64,000 nt of DNA from Calonectria ilicicola (taxonomy: Eukaryota > Ascomycota > Sordariomycetes > Hypocreales > Nectriaceae), in assembly GCA_020809705.1 (NCBI GenBank), contig CP085826.1, forward strand, positions 1,426,001-1,490,000, written 5' to 3'. Below the pieces are notes generated by a model that was given only the letters and a program-made list of their open reading frames with translations, was not told where the DNA came from and made no database searches. Below, piece after piece: positions 1 to 11,316 of this stretch. The stretch's first letter is position 1. Every line of letters starts with the position of its first letter. The translations under genes and the position numbers were made by a program.

Positions 1-1467
1 TGACATGCACTCGTCCCAACTGTCTGGGGCCACGCGACTAGCTACGCCCCTGGACGACATAGCAGACTTTTGCTCTGTGGTTTCTTTCCTGCTACTAGTT
101 TCGGGCGCAATGCATGCGACAGCGGTGATTTTGCCATGGATGAAGCCTCGGAGTTGTAATATGCGCTTGTTCCGGGGATGAACACAGTTCGGAGGCTCCC
201 GACCTCCGTCGGCTGAAAATCTTCCGTCCCAAAAGTGTCGAGATTGTCCGTTAAAGCTCGAGCCGCAAAAAAATTCCGGGGTATTTTGAAAACCTTCGGA
301 CCAAACTGGATACCACGCCGAGTGGCTACCTCTTGTCTGCCGTTGCGCAAGGTTCATGATGAGTAAGCTCTTGTGTTGGTTGATCCAAGCTTGCGAAAAC
401 TCCATAAACACATCTTGAGAGTTCTTTGAGTAGTCTGCTGCTAAAATTTCGTCTTGCTGGGACAGAAGTCCCAATAGAGCGTAAAGCTTATCTCGAGCGT
501 CCCCGGCCTCTCGTTCTCGGAACTGCCACGCTAGGCTCAGTAAACCATACTCTGATGCAACATTCGACTGCCATCGAGACCGCGTGAGAGCCATGTTTCT
601 CGCATTGGAAACTTCTTCACTCTTGCTGTTTGCATGTTTCCAGAAAAGTTCCATCATACTAGTGAAGTTGGTCCAGCTGACTCTGTAATTGCCGCATTGA
701 ACGGTGACCTGTGAGGCCAGAATCAATTCCTGAACTACCCACATGCGTTTCCACCAAGGCTGTAGAAGTAGCTGAAGAAATATGTGATCAATGCCCTTCC
801 AATCGAATGCTGCATTTGCTGGACCCGAGAAGAGTGGGTGTATCCGTTCAAACCCCTTGGGTGCCTTGCCAAGCCAAACAATAACATTAATTGCATCCTG
901 GAAGATGTACTTCATCTGCTGAACTTGGTCACTTCGTTCCGTGTCGCTAAACTGGTTGATACAAATAGCGTCAATCCAGAGCGTGCGCGGTACATCTGCC
1001 CTCAGATACTTCAGAGCTGTGAAGAGGTTTTGTGTAATCATGACATTTTTGCCATTGACCTTGATGCGATGTGACAAAGCCGGGTCCCCCCAAACATACG
1101 AGAGTGCCTCATACCGGTGGGTGCCTCTTAATGCACGAATAACTTCACAGTGAATCTCGCCCGTCGCCCATCGTTCACGTGGGAGAAGTTTCAACAGTCG
1201 TATCTCGCCAGCACCGTTTCGCAGATCCATCGACTCATAAACCTCGGCATTGCGTTTCCGTAACTCTGTCTTCGCCGACTGTCGCCTCGGTCCCCACTTG
1301 ATCCACTTCCTCTTGACAAAATAGACGAAATCGCCCCAGGCAGAGTGAAATAGATATTTGAGCATGGGCTTGATCACTGAAGTAAACAGGGAGTTGATCA
1401 TCATTCCGACGACGAAAATTGGACCAACGATGACTATTATAATCATTTCTATGATAGAGAAACCCAT
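1..1467 (-). CDS. HET-domain (heterokaryon incompatibility) protein, 3' end outside window
   Basis: An open frame runs from an ATG at 1467 to the left edge without a stop, giving 489 residues of an incomplete protein. The first ~30 residues (MGFSIIEMIIIVIVG...) form a hydrophobic segment, so the protein is probably membrane-anchored. Residues ~119-172 hold the classic HET signature: YEALSYVWGD, then RTLWIDAICINQ, followed by a region with VIVWLG and later WVVQE and RDKLYALLGL. HET proteins act in allorecognition and programmed cell death when unlike hyphae fuse; their TIR-like fold is thought to be the signalling module. No intron is needed. The C-terminal part, which usually varies and decides specificity, is cut off here. 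The assignment is firm for the family; the partner or specificity cannot be told. Confidence 0.9.
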   Translation of the reverse strand, partial: MGFSIIEMIIIVIVGPIFVVGMMINSLFTSVIKPMLKYLFHSAWGDFVYFVKRKWIKWGPRRQSAKTELRKRNAEVYESMDLRNGAGEIRLLKLLPRERWATGEIHCEVIRALRGTHRYEALSYVWGDPALSHRIKVNGKNVMITQNLFTALKYLRADVPRTLWIDAICINQFSDTERSDQVQQMKYIFQDAINVIVWLGKAPKGFERIHPLFSGPANAAFDWKGIDHIFLQLLLQPWWKRMWVVQELILASQVTVQCGNYRVSWTNFTSMMELFWKHANSKSEEVSNARNMALTRSRWQSNVASEYGLLSLAWQFREREAGDARDKLYALLGLLSQQDEILAADYSKNSQDVFMEFSQAWINQHKSLLIMNLAQRQTRGSHSAWYPVWSEGFQNTPEFFCGSSFNGQSRHFWDGRFSADGGREPPNCVHPRNKRILQLRGFIHGKITAVACIAPETSSRKETTEQKSAMSSRGVASRVAPDSWDECMS

Positions 1468-1627
1468 TGTGAAAGTTATATACTTCGCAATTCATTCGTC
1501 GACTGCAGCTTCAAGTAAATTTAAATCAAGACATTTGCACTTTTCCCCCGCTTTACTTCTGTCAAATATCACGTGGTGACCGCCAAGTGGCAGAATGAGT
1601 CACGTGTCCAGTTTGAAAGAGATGCAA

Positions 1628-2136
1628 TTATGTGAGTGTGTTTGTGTCAGTGCCCGCTTTTGCTGCAGCGTGAGCTCTGAGTTCAGCGACAAATGTAACC
1701 ATTTTTACCGAGTCCACAAATTCCAGCAAACGGACAATCTTGGTGCCATCTTTATTGAAGTATGCCACGAATACATACTCGTTCTGATAGCGACCAATAT
1801 CGGTATCAGCGCTGCTGTGGCCCAAAACAACTACTTTGCTTTCTTTTTCATCCTCGATAGTGTCATCGATTTCGAACTTGAAATTCCTGTAGTTGGGTAG
1901 CACGTTTGTCTCAATGTGTTTTTGAAAGGCCGCATTATTCATTGGAGGCACACCCAACGATTCTGCAGCAAATGATGAGTTACGGGCCATTTTTAAACAT
2001 TGAGTAATTCAGGCCACTTACTAGGCAATACTTGATGCATGCAATCTTCAGATCGGTTTCGTAGCGTATCCTCCATTGACCACTTATTCCAGGACTCGAC
2101 CTGAGCCAAAATTATGTTCCGTCTGTTAGATGACAT
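1628..2136 (-). CDS. small NTF2/SnoaL-like protein
   Basis: Two exons, 2136-2022 and 1962-1628, are joined across a 59 nt intron (GTAAGT donor, TTGCTGCAG acceptor), giving 149 aa. The reading frame closes exactly. The protein has the look of fungal SnoaL-like/NTF2-fold proteins: an N-terminal helix with W-N-K-W, then LPKSLGVPPMNN, a central N-F-K-F strand, KVVVLGHSSADTDIG, NEYVFVAYF and KIVRLLEFVDS strands, the usual cone-shaped fold of ~140 residues. Members serve as isomerases, cyclases or unknown binding proteins, often near natural-product genes, but no such genes are next to this one. Function therefore unknown. It lies 160 bp from the HET gene, same strand. Confidence 0.82.
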
Positions 2137-2666
2137 GGCGAAATTTCAAAAAAGCATAAAAGAAAATTGATAAAACTGTCGGGGTTGTGTAATTGCGCCG
2201 AATCTCGCCGGTTTATTTGTAAGGGTTTCGTCAATGATGAAGATTGTCTTGAGATGAGTGCAATCCAGAGTCAGATTCGCTTTACCACCTAGCAACCTAT
2301 ATACTTAGGAATGTCGGAGGAGTGCTCCTGAAAATACCGACACTCGGCCTATTAATTTACGGAACTCGGAGTTCTGTTGACCGTCTGCACCGCGCCCGAT
2401 TCGATGGGCCCGACATACCTCAACTTCATAAAGGCAAACAACACACAGACATGCCGGCAGTCGGCCCAACTTCAGTGCCTGTTGGCGTATTGATATGAAT
2501 ACTCATCCGATCCAGATGGGTAATGACACGTACTCTATCTAATTAGCCCACATTGTATTGGGGAAACTCACGTCATAGCTATTTGCGTCGTTTAAAATTT
2601 CACTGTTATATCCGGGACACTACGAGAGACCGTTATAAATTTCGGAGTTAAGTCGGTGATAAGACA
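2137..2666. other. divergent intergenic region
   Basis: The region between two genes pointing away from each other. No coding frame, RNA gene or clear repeat was seen; it should hold both promoters. Confidence 0.5.
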
Positions 2667-2714
2667 ATGTGTGTACCTCACCGAATCGTTCGTCCTCATT
2701 GTCTATTTCTCAAT

Positions 2715-3770
2715 ATGGATGCCCTTCATGCAAACGCGCTAGAGAGAGCAGTCTCAGCAGTTATTGCAACGAACATAGCTGAGTCAACTTTTGCCCAAAT
2801 TATTGATGGGTTACCCACAATCGACACATACCTTGACCGATACAGCCGGAACTTGCTTCTCGTGCATCCTCTCAGGAAGCACACAGCACTTTGTCCGGGT
2901 GTATTAGAACGGCTCGGAGATATCTGCTCTGATTTCAAGCTCAACATGCTAAAATTTGAACCCCGCGTGTGTTTGCTTTATTCCTCCCAAACAATTACCG
3001 TCGCTAATCATTGATGATGCCAGTTGATTGGGGCCTTTCAGTACGCTCAAGAGAATTCTCGAGAGTTGCAAATGAGACTCATTGAGATGACTGCTGTGGC
3101 TATACATCAAATTGCAGTGCTACTTTTTAAAATGGACACCAGCGTTCATAAAGACGACGGCGTCTTATCGTGGATGCCAGATGATCCTTCTATGTCGATG
3201 TATCGCCAAACCCCACCACCAGCATTTTTCTATCACTCACAGTATCGATGCCAAGGCCAGTACCCCGAGGGAATCGCCGACATGGTCGGCTACTGGGCTG
3301 AGAACCGCATTCTTGGCGGCGTGGTGCTGTTTAATCGCGGTGAATCAGGCTTCGAGGTATGCCATCCCTAAATTTTCAGCTTTACCCTTCCATTCCAGAG
3401 AAGTGGCTCTAATTCTCCATGAAAGTGTAAAGATATATACTTCCATTCAGACCTCCAGCAAGTAACTTACCGTATATACAAGCTACTGGACAGCCAACTT
3501 GAAACTCTGTGGAAGTTCCTACGCCAAGATGATCAGCCAGCTACAATCAAATCTACCCTTCCCATTCTTTATGATAAGAATAACCGGGATCGAGTAGATC
3601 CAGATGATGCCATTGACATTCATGGTATTTTTCGCGATCGCTGGGAGCGAAAAATACCGATCAGAGATTATGATTACTACCGAACCCAGCGTACTGTCCA
3701 GAACGAAATAGATTACCCAGAGATAGAGGACACCATTAAAGCAACTGAGGCAATGTGGGATTGCCGATGA
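2715..3770 (+). CDS. conserved fungal hypothetical protein
   Basis: Three exons, 2715-2966, 3024-3356 and 3426-3770, with introns of 57 and 69 nt (branch sites GCTAATC and CTCTAATTC), give 309 aa. The joins keep frame and remove stops: the last junction reads E|CKDIYFHSD. The ATG at 2715 has a better context (A at -3, G at +4) than the in-frame ATG at 2667, which would add 16 residues. Internal landmarks are FAQIIDGLP near the start, RQTPPPAFFYHSQYRCQGQYPEGIADMVGYW cut into two blocks, then GGVVLFNRGESG, and PILYDKNNRDRVDP plus IFRDRWERK near the end. This is a pattern I know as an unnamed protein family of filamentous ascomycetes. No catalytic motif, signal peptide or membrane segment is visible. 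Function unknown. Confidence 0.78.
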
Positions 3771-4515
3771 TAAACATAGGCTTTAGCGAGCGCATGGGTG
3801 CTTTTGAAGACAGAGTTTCAAATTCAAGGATATTCAACACAGCATACGCGCCTCATTATTTATTACTTCCAGTCTCAGTCGCGATTTATCTAAACTATGC
3901 TCGCTTTAAACTTTATATACCTATGAAAGTCAGCTATTTTTCGGATGTGAGCCCCACAGCCATCGATTCAAGCCTTTTCCTAAGCAGCCCACAGTACAAT
4001 GCCGCACTGGTATAACAACTGGGCCATATTTCTCTGTTCTACAGTAATCGAGTGTTGGTTGGAACCGCCTGCCCCTAACACAAGCCAAGCCAACAATGCA
4101 AAATTATCAGCTGCCGCCATATTTCCTATACCTATCAGCTGTTAGTTAACCACATGACTCATTGTCACGCCACGCTTTGACCCTCAGTCACATTTTGGAG
4201 GCATGATAGTGTTGGCTATACGCGCCCATGCTCAAATGAAGCAAACCAACCTTCAAAACACCAGCTGACCCAAAGCTTGACCCATTTACACGGAAACCAG
4301 CGATTAAATCCCAACCCACCTTAACTGATGTGATGATCTGCAATTTTCTTAATTTCTATCGGCCACGCAAAACTTCCAATAGTGATGCAACCCATACACA
4401 TATTAGATCGATGGGGGCAAAACTCGCTCAACAAACCCCAATGGATGGCAATCTGAAAAGTTGTTCCCCAATAATTTATAAAAATAAAATTCATGGCTGA
4501 TTACTACATACAGTG
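3771..4515. other. convergent intergenic region
   Basis: This lies between the 3' ends of two genes. A short open frame overlapping the end of the upstream gene (3755-4015) has no recognisable features. Nothing else was seen. Confidence 0.45.
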
Positions 4516-4987
4516 CTAAAAATGCTCTTTCTGTGCTGTCTCCTGAAGAGGAGCTAACCAGGAAGGCCTTTCCGGTGAGTAAAGCTCGGCATCGATTTTC
4601 CCATTCAATTTTGTAGAATCCGACAGTGTCCCTGCCTGTACCAGCTTGAATCCCTTGAATTGCGGGGCGGTGGCCTCTTTCCAGAGCGTGTTACCACACT
4701 CGGTACAGAAGAACACGGTCAGTGTCATTCCATACTCGTGCTCCATCGAGTACGGCTTGGGGCTTCCTTTGGTGAGGGAAAATTTATCCTCCGGAACAGC
4801 AAAGTTGACAGTATTGGTCCCACCGGAAACTTTGCGACAAGGAGAACAATAACAGAGAGCCTTGTGGATTGTCAGTTGGGAGACTGGTCTCAAAAGAGAT
4901 GGCTTGACTAACCTTAACAACCGGCTCATCCGTGTAAGAGTAGGTGCATGCACCACACATGCAGCCTCCGGTGGTCTCTGCAGTCAT
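4516..4987 (-). CDS. GFA/CENP-V-type zinc-binding protein
   Basis: Two exons, 4987-4913 and 4860-4516, with a 52 nt intron (GTTAGT...CACAAG), encode 139 aa. The zinc ligands of the GFA fold are all present: CMCGAC at residues 9-14, CYCSPC at 28-33 and a later CTECGN. The fold was named for the bacterial enzyme that joins glutathione to formaldehyde, but most fungal members have no proven substrate, so a glutathione-dependent role is only possible. Length is typical. A TATA-like stretch lies about 95 bp upstream of the start codon. The gene stands alone between gene-poor flanks. Confidence 0.88.
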
Positions 4988-6787
4988 TTTAAGAGTGAAA
5001 TAAATTAGATATAAGTTTAAAAGCTGCCGTCGACAATGTGGTGTGGTTGGTGAACAAACTTGAGCCCTGGGGGTGGGCAATATATATAGTGGATTTGCAG
5101 CGTTTTTAGGTGCATGCATTGAAACGTTACTACCGCTCATGGTGTGCACTACGAAAACAAATCAGCTACCTCTGCGGGGAATTTGGGTCTTTGGAACGTA
5201 TGCAGCCCTCTTCTACATGTCATGTTGACTAGTTAACACGTCAATAAGCAGCCACCAAGTGATACCCAATCCGACAAATGACTATGATTGGAAAAAAGAA
5301 AGGCCACCAGTTTTCATTGGGTTAGCGTACCGAATCGAGAAAACAAGACAGCTCAGCTTGTGACCCCTCAGCCGCACGACCTCAAGACAATACAAAACGA
5401 CACCAGTCATCCACATCAAAAAATACACTGACGCGCTCATTGGTTAGTTTGGTCAGCGAGCTGACCGCTGACCATGAGAGTAAATTGAACTAGTGCAGGA
5501 CGACTTCAATGTATGATTGGGCGTCACTTGAGTGTAAGCTGTCAAACTTTGCCCATCCACACCTTTCCGTCAAAGTCCCACTCTATAGCTAGCCAGTTAT
5601 GACTAGTTTTAGTGCGTTGAACCATTCATTTGCATCCCATTAAGGTCAACCAGAGTAAATTACGGACATCGATATACCTCTTGTCCCAATTCTAACTCCA
5701 CCATGGTAAATATTCCCCCTGGGTGATAATGGTGTCAGCTAGTCATGAGATGTATGTCCACTCATCCTCCATAGGGAGCATATAAATTCAATATAAATAA
5801 AATAGAACCATCTAGCTCAAATACCGGAACCGAATAGACTTGACCCGCAGTGTGACTCAAAGCTCATTCAGAAGTGTCAGGCGGCCATAGGCAAGAATCA
5901 TTGTGCTTGATGATCGAGCGAGAAATCAAATGACCCAAAATGGCCCAAAATTTGGGACTGGTCGGTTCCACAATCGCAAAGCCATTGTAGGCTACGACAC
6001 ACTCAGTTGCAAGTTAGTCAAACAATTCCCTACCTAAGCCAATGCCTTTGCGGCGCTATTAGAGCTTCAGGAATGGCGATGTGGTCTTAAATTTCCTTGA
6101 AGATTATTGGCCGCAAAGCGAGGCCATCACTCTCAAACCCCCAATACTACCTACCCTAGAGTTCTAAAAGCGAAGTTGTTGGAACACATGCACATCGAAG
6201 GTATCAGGATAGCAATCACCCCTCCACTCCTTGACGAGAAACTGAACATAAATGAGTGATCAACTTAAAGGAAGTAAGATTTAAGGGCCAACGGTATGTA
6301 TAAAAAAATAACTTTGTCTTGTGGGAGCCTCGACAAACCAGGGTGGCTGATTCTCCACTGTCAAAGCTGCTCCAATGGATAACGGCTTCGTGGCCCAGAT
6401 ATTCCGGGATCCTATTCTTCGTAGACACTACAACCAAAGCAGGCATTAAATATGCTTGCCGAGCCTTCTTAACATCCAATTAATCAACCCACTCATCCTC
6501 AACCAAGTGCCCAGCGCCAAACCCAACGCCACTGATACCCAAAACATCGAGGGCTGACGACACAACGCAGCGTGATTTGCACATTCGCGGGCCTCAGCCA
6601 ACAGGCAACGACGCCACATTATGCATGAGTGCATTGGTTGAATTGTGTCGATTATTTTAATACACAAGAGATTTCCAAATTTCTCATCTATCTCAAACCC
6701 ACCTACGACCAACTGGGTCACCACCGTGTCGCAGCTATCGCGAGCCTCGTCATTCCAATTATAAGCTCCAAACGGCCCAAATCAGAA
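4988..6787. other. 1.8 kb gene-poor region
   Basis: Only short, unrelated open frames on both strands; none has domain motifs or plausible splice partners. Apart from the TATA-like element at 5081 nothing was recognised. Confidence 0.45.
5081..5088 (-). promoter_or_regulatory. TATA-like element of the GFA-type gene
   Basis: An eight-base TATATATA run ends 94 bp upstream of the ATG at 4987, a usual place for a fungal TATA box. Confidence 0.4.
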
Positions 6788-8963
6788 ATGAATTACTCAT
6801 ATAACTGCGATTCTTGGCCAGGAAATGTCCAGCCATATGGCGATATATCAGGGATAGGCGTGAGTAAATTGCTCGCTTTAATAACTTTACATGGGGGAAT
6901 GATCGAACCAATACACAGGTGATCCTTGGGTTTGGTATCATGTCATGGACTTCAGTGGCCATGGTCCTGGCTTACTACGTTCTTCATTTCGATCCGAATA
7001 TTGACCCTTTTCCCAGTGCACAAGACGGAGGAATATCTTTTTCAAGAAAAACACCTAATCTCATCGACGATGCTTTTTTCCACATCTTTCTATATCTTCG
7101 ACGGCTTTTTTCTCGTTCAAACTTTGGCCAATTAAAACACGAGGGTTCCTTTCAAAAGGTTGGATACTAGAACTCATCAACTACACAATCGCTGATCTCC
7201 TGGTGACAGTGCATTATCAAGCTTGCCGACGCGCAACTGGCCACTGGAATTGCCATAGCTATCAGTGGCTACTATTCTTTAACTTGCGGGCTTTCAGCAT
7301 ACCATTGGAAGACGGTCGTTTATTTAATGTGGTCTTCTTGCCTCACACATCTTGCGGCTTTAACCACTCTGCGTACTTATTTTCATCTTCATCCCTGGGC
7401 CCGCGCTTGGAGACTTCTTCTCATCTCAACTTTGGTGGTTCTGCTCTTCGTGGGCCTTATCCCAACAGGCCAGTTTGATTTAGTTGGTCCCAATGCTATT
7501 AGTGTTAATGACACATTTATCATTGATTTAGGCAATGCCATAGTCCTGCCAACTAGAAAGGAATCCAACATAACACAAGAAACCTCCAGTGTTAAAATTC
7601 TTGCATCGTCACCTGCAGCGTGCTTTTTTAGGGCCAGCATGAAATCCAAAGATATAGCATTTCCATCCATGCTGTTGTCTGTTCTCTTACTGAGCTATGG
7701 TTATTTGATTCGGGTTTGCAAGCTCTTCAGGGCATCAACTGAACCCGTGCATAATATCCATGCCAAAATCGACCAGGTATCTCATTGGACAAACACTCTG
7801 ATTTCTAGAGCGCTTTTAAGACACAGAAGTACTCGTTCTTTGAGAGTCTCAGCTTTTTTACTCTCATGCATAACCTCCATTACTTTGATATCACATGTCT
7901 ATATTGATGTTTATTCTTCTATGCTTGCCGAAGTGAGTTCTCCTATCTCAAAATCACTAGGGAAAATATGACAGAGCAACGACTCAAAGCATAATTAGGT
8001 CGTATCACTTATAATTTCCGCTGTTTGGGGAACTTTCCGCCTGTCCGAGATCCGAGACCTAGGGAATTTTGAAGAAGATGATTGGACATTTGGCCAAGTT
8101 ATTCCACTCGTCCTCCTCATTGCCCCAGCTCAATCTATACTTGAACTACTTTTTATACATTTCGCTCCATGACATGCTCCAATTCGATCCACGAACAGTA
8201 AGTTAATAAATCGCAGCACACCTTATTACCAATATTGAGAGTTGAGACATTTAGGCCTACATCAGAATTCAAGCCACAATATCAGGAATTGGAGCAACCA
8301 AAATAATCAGCGAGACGCACCAAATCCTTTCACTCAAGTACATCCTATACTTTCAGGTAAATAGGTCGCAAGATTAATTACAAGTCGCCAGAACTAATTC
8401 TGGAGTGATTGATAGCGAGGAATGAAGCAACTGCAGTCGTGGCTTTGCCTGACGCCATCGTCGAAATCTTTGCTAACCGCCAACTCGACCTCAATACTAG
8501 AAAGAAATTTTTAATTCTTTCCGAAATCTCGACAGGTCGCTATCCACATTCCTTCTTCATTCCTCTGAGAGCTGAGGGGGCTAATTTGGAAATGACGTGT
8601 TTTATGGTTACTATACTTTATCATTCTTCCTTCAGCACCATACTCGCTTTCTTTGCAGCCAAAGATGGGTTCTCATACTTTCTCACCGGTGATAAAGCTT
8701 GGAAAATACTTCGAGTTATTGCAATGCTCCCGGCGTCCTACACTTCTGGTCTACTCTTCGTTCCCTGGAAAATAATGGAACCAGGTTTAAGCAGAGAAAT
8801 TTGGTGGAAAGCGACGATATTTATATCAGGAATCACGACAGTCCTTGCCATGGAGTTTGTGTTTGCCACAAGGAGCAATGTCCTAAGTTATAGTATACCC
8901 ATAGCCTCTCAAGTTTTCATCCATCTTCTGATAGGGCTATACTGGGCAACAATCAAGCTTTGA
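6788..8963 (+). pseudogene. polytopic membrane protein paralogue with in-frame TGA
   Basis: Six exons can be laid out as 6788-6859, 6919-7158, 7210-7932, 7999-8197, 8255-8356 and 8416-8963; introns are 51-66 nt with good sites. The first two exons have exactly the same lengths (24 and 80 codons) as those of the paralogue at 30377-32689, and the phases of all later junctions match too. Shared motifs include ATGIAIAISGYYSL, YHW then SSCLTHLAALTTLRTY, LIPTG and a FGQVIPL segment. The frame is broken once, by TGA at 8170-8172, after which the same frame runs on through two more exons to 8963. Intact, it would be a 10-11 helix integral membrane protein of an unnamed fungal family. As it stands it would be cut to ~403 aa. 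It could be a recent pseudogene, a shortened protein, readthrough at TGA-C, or a sequence error. Confidence 0.75.
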
Positions 8964-9529
8964 GGATCGAATGCAGAGATATCAAGATCAGGGGGGAACA
9001 GACATTGATCATATCAAGATGGATTTTTTATCTATCCTCATCTAGACTCTTACACGAGACCATAAAATCAGAAAAGCAAGTCCATCGCAAACATGGAATA
9101 AAAACTTTTTGCTTGACCATAAGGAAAAAAGATTTGTTGTTTCAACACATGAGTACCATCAATCAATCAACGTTCGCTGCATTAATACACTCGAGCAAAA
9201 GGCATTCAAGCCTTTGCCGAGACCCCCGCTGAGTTCTCTCGCCGGGAGAATCACAGATTTCCCGTCAAGTCCTGGTATTCCAACCAAGAACAGAACGCCA
9301 GCAGGTCGTTTCCAAGGTGTCATTAATCTCTTGTACCCTTCCCTACCAAATGGGGGGAAATCTACGCCGTGCAATGTTGTGAAAGGAGGTTCTCAGAACC
9401 GGAAGTAAAAGGAAAAAAGTCAAAATGAGTGTAGTCGTTCAATGGCGAGGCCAGGGATAGCACTACCACGCATGCTATGCCGTCCTCACACGTATTGTGT
9501 TAGGTTAGCCAACGTGCTCCGCTGTCGAA
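8964..9529. other. convergent intergenic region
   Basis: This is the 3' ends of two genes. No coding or RNA feature was recognised. Confidence 0.45.
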
Positions 9530-11316
9530 TCATATGCGCAGGAAGTTCACGTCTGAAATGCTTCTGTGCCTCTTGTGGCCGCCACCCATTTCGCCCGATG
9601 CCTTGCGCTTGGCAGACATGGACTCAAGTGGGCTTCGTGCGAGATCGCTCATGTTCTTCTTATGTCTTCTCATGGGCGTCAGGGGCACGGCAGCAGTGTC
9701 GAATCGGTCCGACTTGAGACCCTTCAGAGCAGTGTAGTTGTATGGTCCACTGAATGCTAGGGAATCCTGTGTGGCTTGGTTGCTAAGGATGAGTTGTTGG
9801 TTAATTTGGTTGCGGCGGAATGCGCCGACAGTTTCCGAGGTAAGATGTGACAAGGCTTCGATTTCACTGTTGGCAGTACTGGGTCGGACAGGAGTGGACG
9901 CCGGATCCCAGTTGCCTTCGCCTTCGTCGCCAGAGGAATCACCACCGTCGTCGTCCCAGGTAATGAAGTCGTTGATGTCGAGGTTCTTTTCTTCCTCGTC
10001 TTCATCCTGCAGGCTGGGCGCAGTGGAGCTCTCGTCTGCAGTGTTGGCCTCGGAGGGGAAAGGGAAAAAGGCCTCGGCAGGACCCATGGCTTGAGTGTTG
10101 ATAAAGTCACCAAAGGTGTTGGACGAGAACATGGCGCTGAGCATCATGTTGGCCGAGTTGCTTAGGATAGGGGAGGCCTGGTCATCCATGGGCCATGGGA
10201 TGTTGAACTGCTCAGGGGACAGATCAATCTGCCTGCGGCGGCCGGGAGTGAAAATCATCATCTTTCGGGTGTGTGGGTTCAAGACGGCGATGGGCTTTCG
10301 GTCAGATCGGTCCAGGTTAAAACGACCAACACGGGGCTGACCACGCTGGGGCTTCACTGGGCTGTCGGCTTCGGAATCGGACATTTCACTCATGTGGTTG
10401 GAAGGCCGGCGAGTCTTTCTACGCACAGGAGGCTCGGGAATGTCCTCTTCGGTTGTGTCGCCATCAGCTGAGTAAACAAGGTTAGCACAAGGGAAAACAA
10501 GCGTCCCGCATTGAGGCAGGACTCACTCTCATAGCCGTCCAGCTCCTGAGGCTCTTCAAAAGCGGGCACAGGAGTAGAGGCGACAGTGTTGGGCTGGGAA
10601 GCCGCAGGTGTGACAGTTGGGGTCTCATCGTCGGACAACTGTCTAATCACCTCCTCGGCATCCGAATCTGGTTGGTCGTCGTGGCCATATGTGTAGTCCC
10701 AGAAGGAGCCGGAGCCAGAGGACTCATCAGGATCGTTCTCAATCTCTCTGCGGAAGGCAGGGTCAAGAGCATTTTGAGAGACAAAGATGTCAGGGAAGAG
10801 ATCAGCATGATCATCCTCGGTATCAGTGGAATCGGAGTCACTTGAGGGCACATCAAAGTGAACATGGCGCTCTACGTGAGCGTCGGAGCCAAAAGCGTTG
10901 GCGTCCTGGAAGAAGTCGGAGACATTGCTCTCGTCAACCTCGGAAATAATGCCAGCCCAGCTGCCGTTTTCGTCGTCGTCGGCATCAGCACCGTCATCAG
11001 CACCATCATCATCAATGTCGTCGTTGTCGTCGTCGTCGTCATCATTTTTCTCTTCGTCGTCAGCAAAGAGAGATCGCGGCCGAGGAGCGGGAGGAGTTGC
11101 TGGAACGTGCGCTTCCTCAAGGATATTTTCCTCCTCGGCCGCTGCGACATCTTCCTCGTCGTCGTCAGAGGAATCGCTAATTTCTTCGACGGCTGAGTAA
11201 CCGTCCTCGTCTGAGAGGTCAAAGGCAGAGGAGGATGTGTCGGAATCCCGGCGGCGGCGGGCCTTGCTAGCCTTGACCGGGGTGGAGGGAAACTTTTTTC
11301 GAACGTTGCGAGACAT
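9530..11316 (-). CDS. acidic nuclear protein, possibly Crf1/Ifh1-like transcription co-regulator
   Basis: Two exons, 11316-10527 and 10467-9530, around a 59 nt intron (GTGAGT, branch GCTAAC, TCAG) give 575 aa. The N-terminal half is extremely acidic with long D/E runs and S-D/E clusters, then comes a better ordered block (HVHFDVPSSDSDSTDTED, DLFPDIFVSQNALDPAF, GSFWDYTY). The second half has basic R-R-K-T-R-R, a patch with LNPHTRKMMIFTPGRRRQ, DINDFITWDDD, and a basic C-terminus with KRKASGEMGGGHKRHRS, likely a nuclear signal. The acidic layout with the conserved block recalls the Crf1/Ifh1 co-regulators that bind Fhl1 at ribosomal protein genes, but that match is from memory and unsure. It is clearly a real, disordered nuclear-type protein. 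Its promoter side faces the 5.4 kb gene-free interval. Confidence 0.85.

Noticed and set aside
3755..4015. 86-codon open frame overlapping the end of the conserved hypothetical gene
   Set aside because: It overlaps a well-supported exon in another frame and carries no motif.
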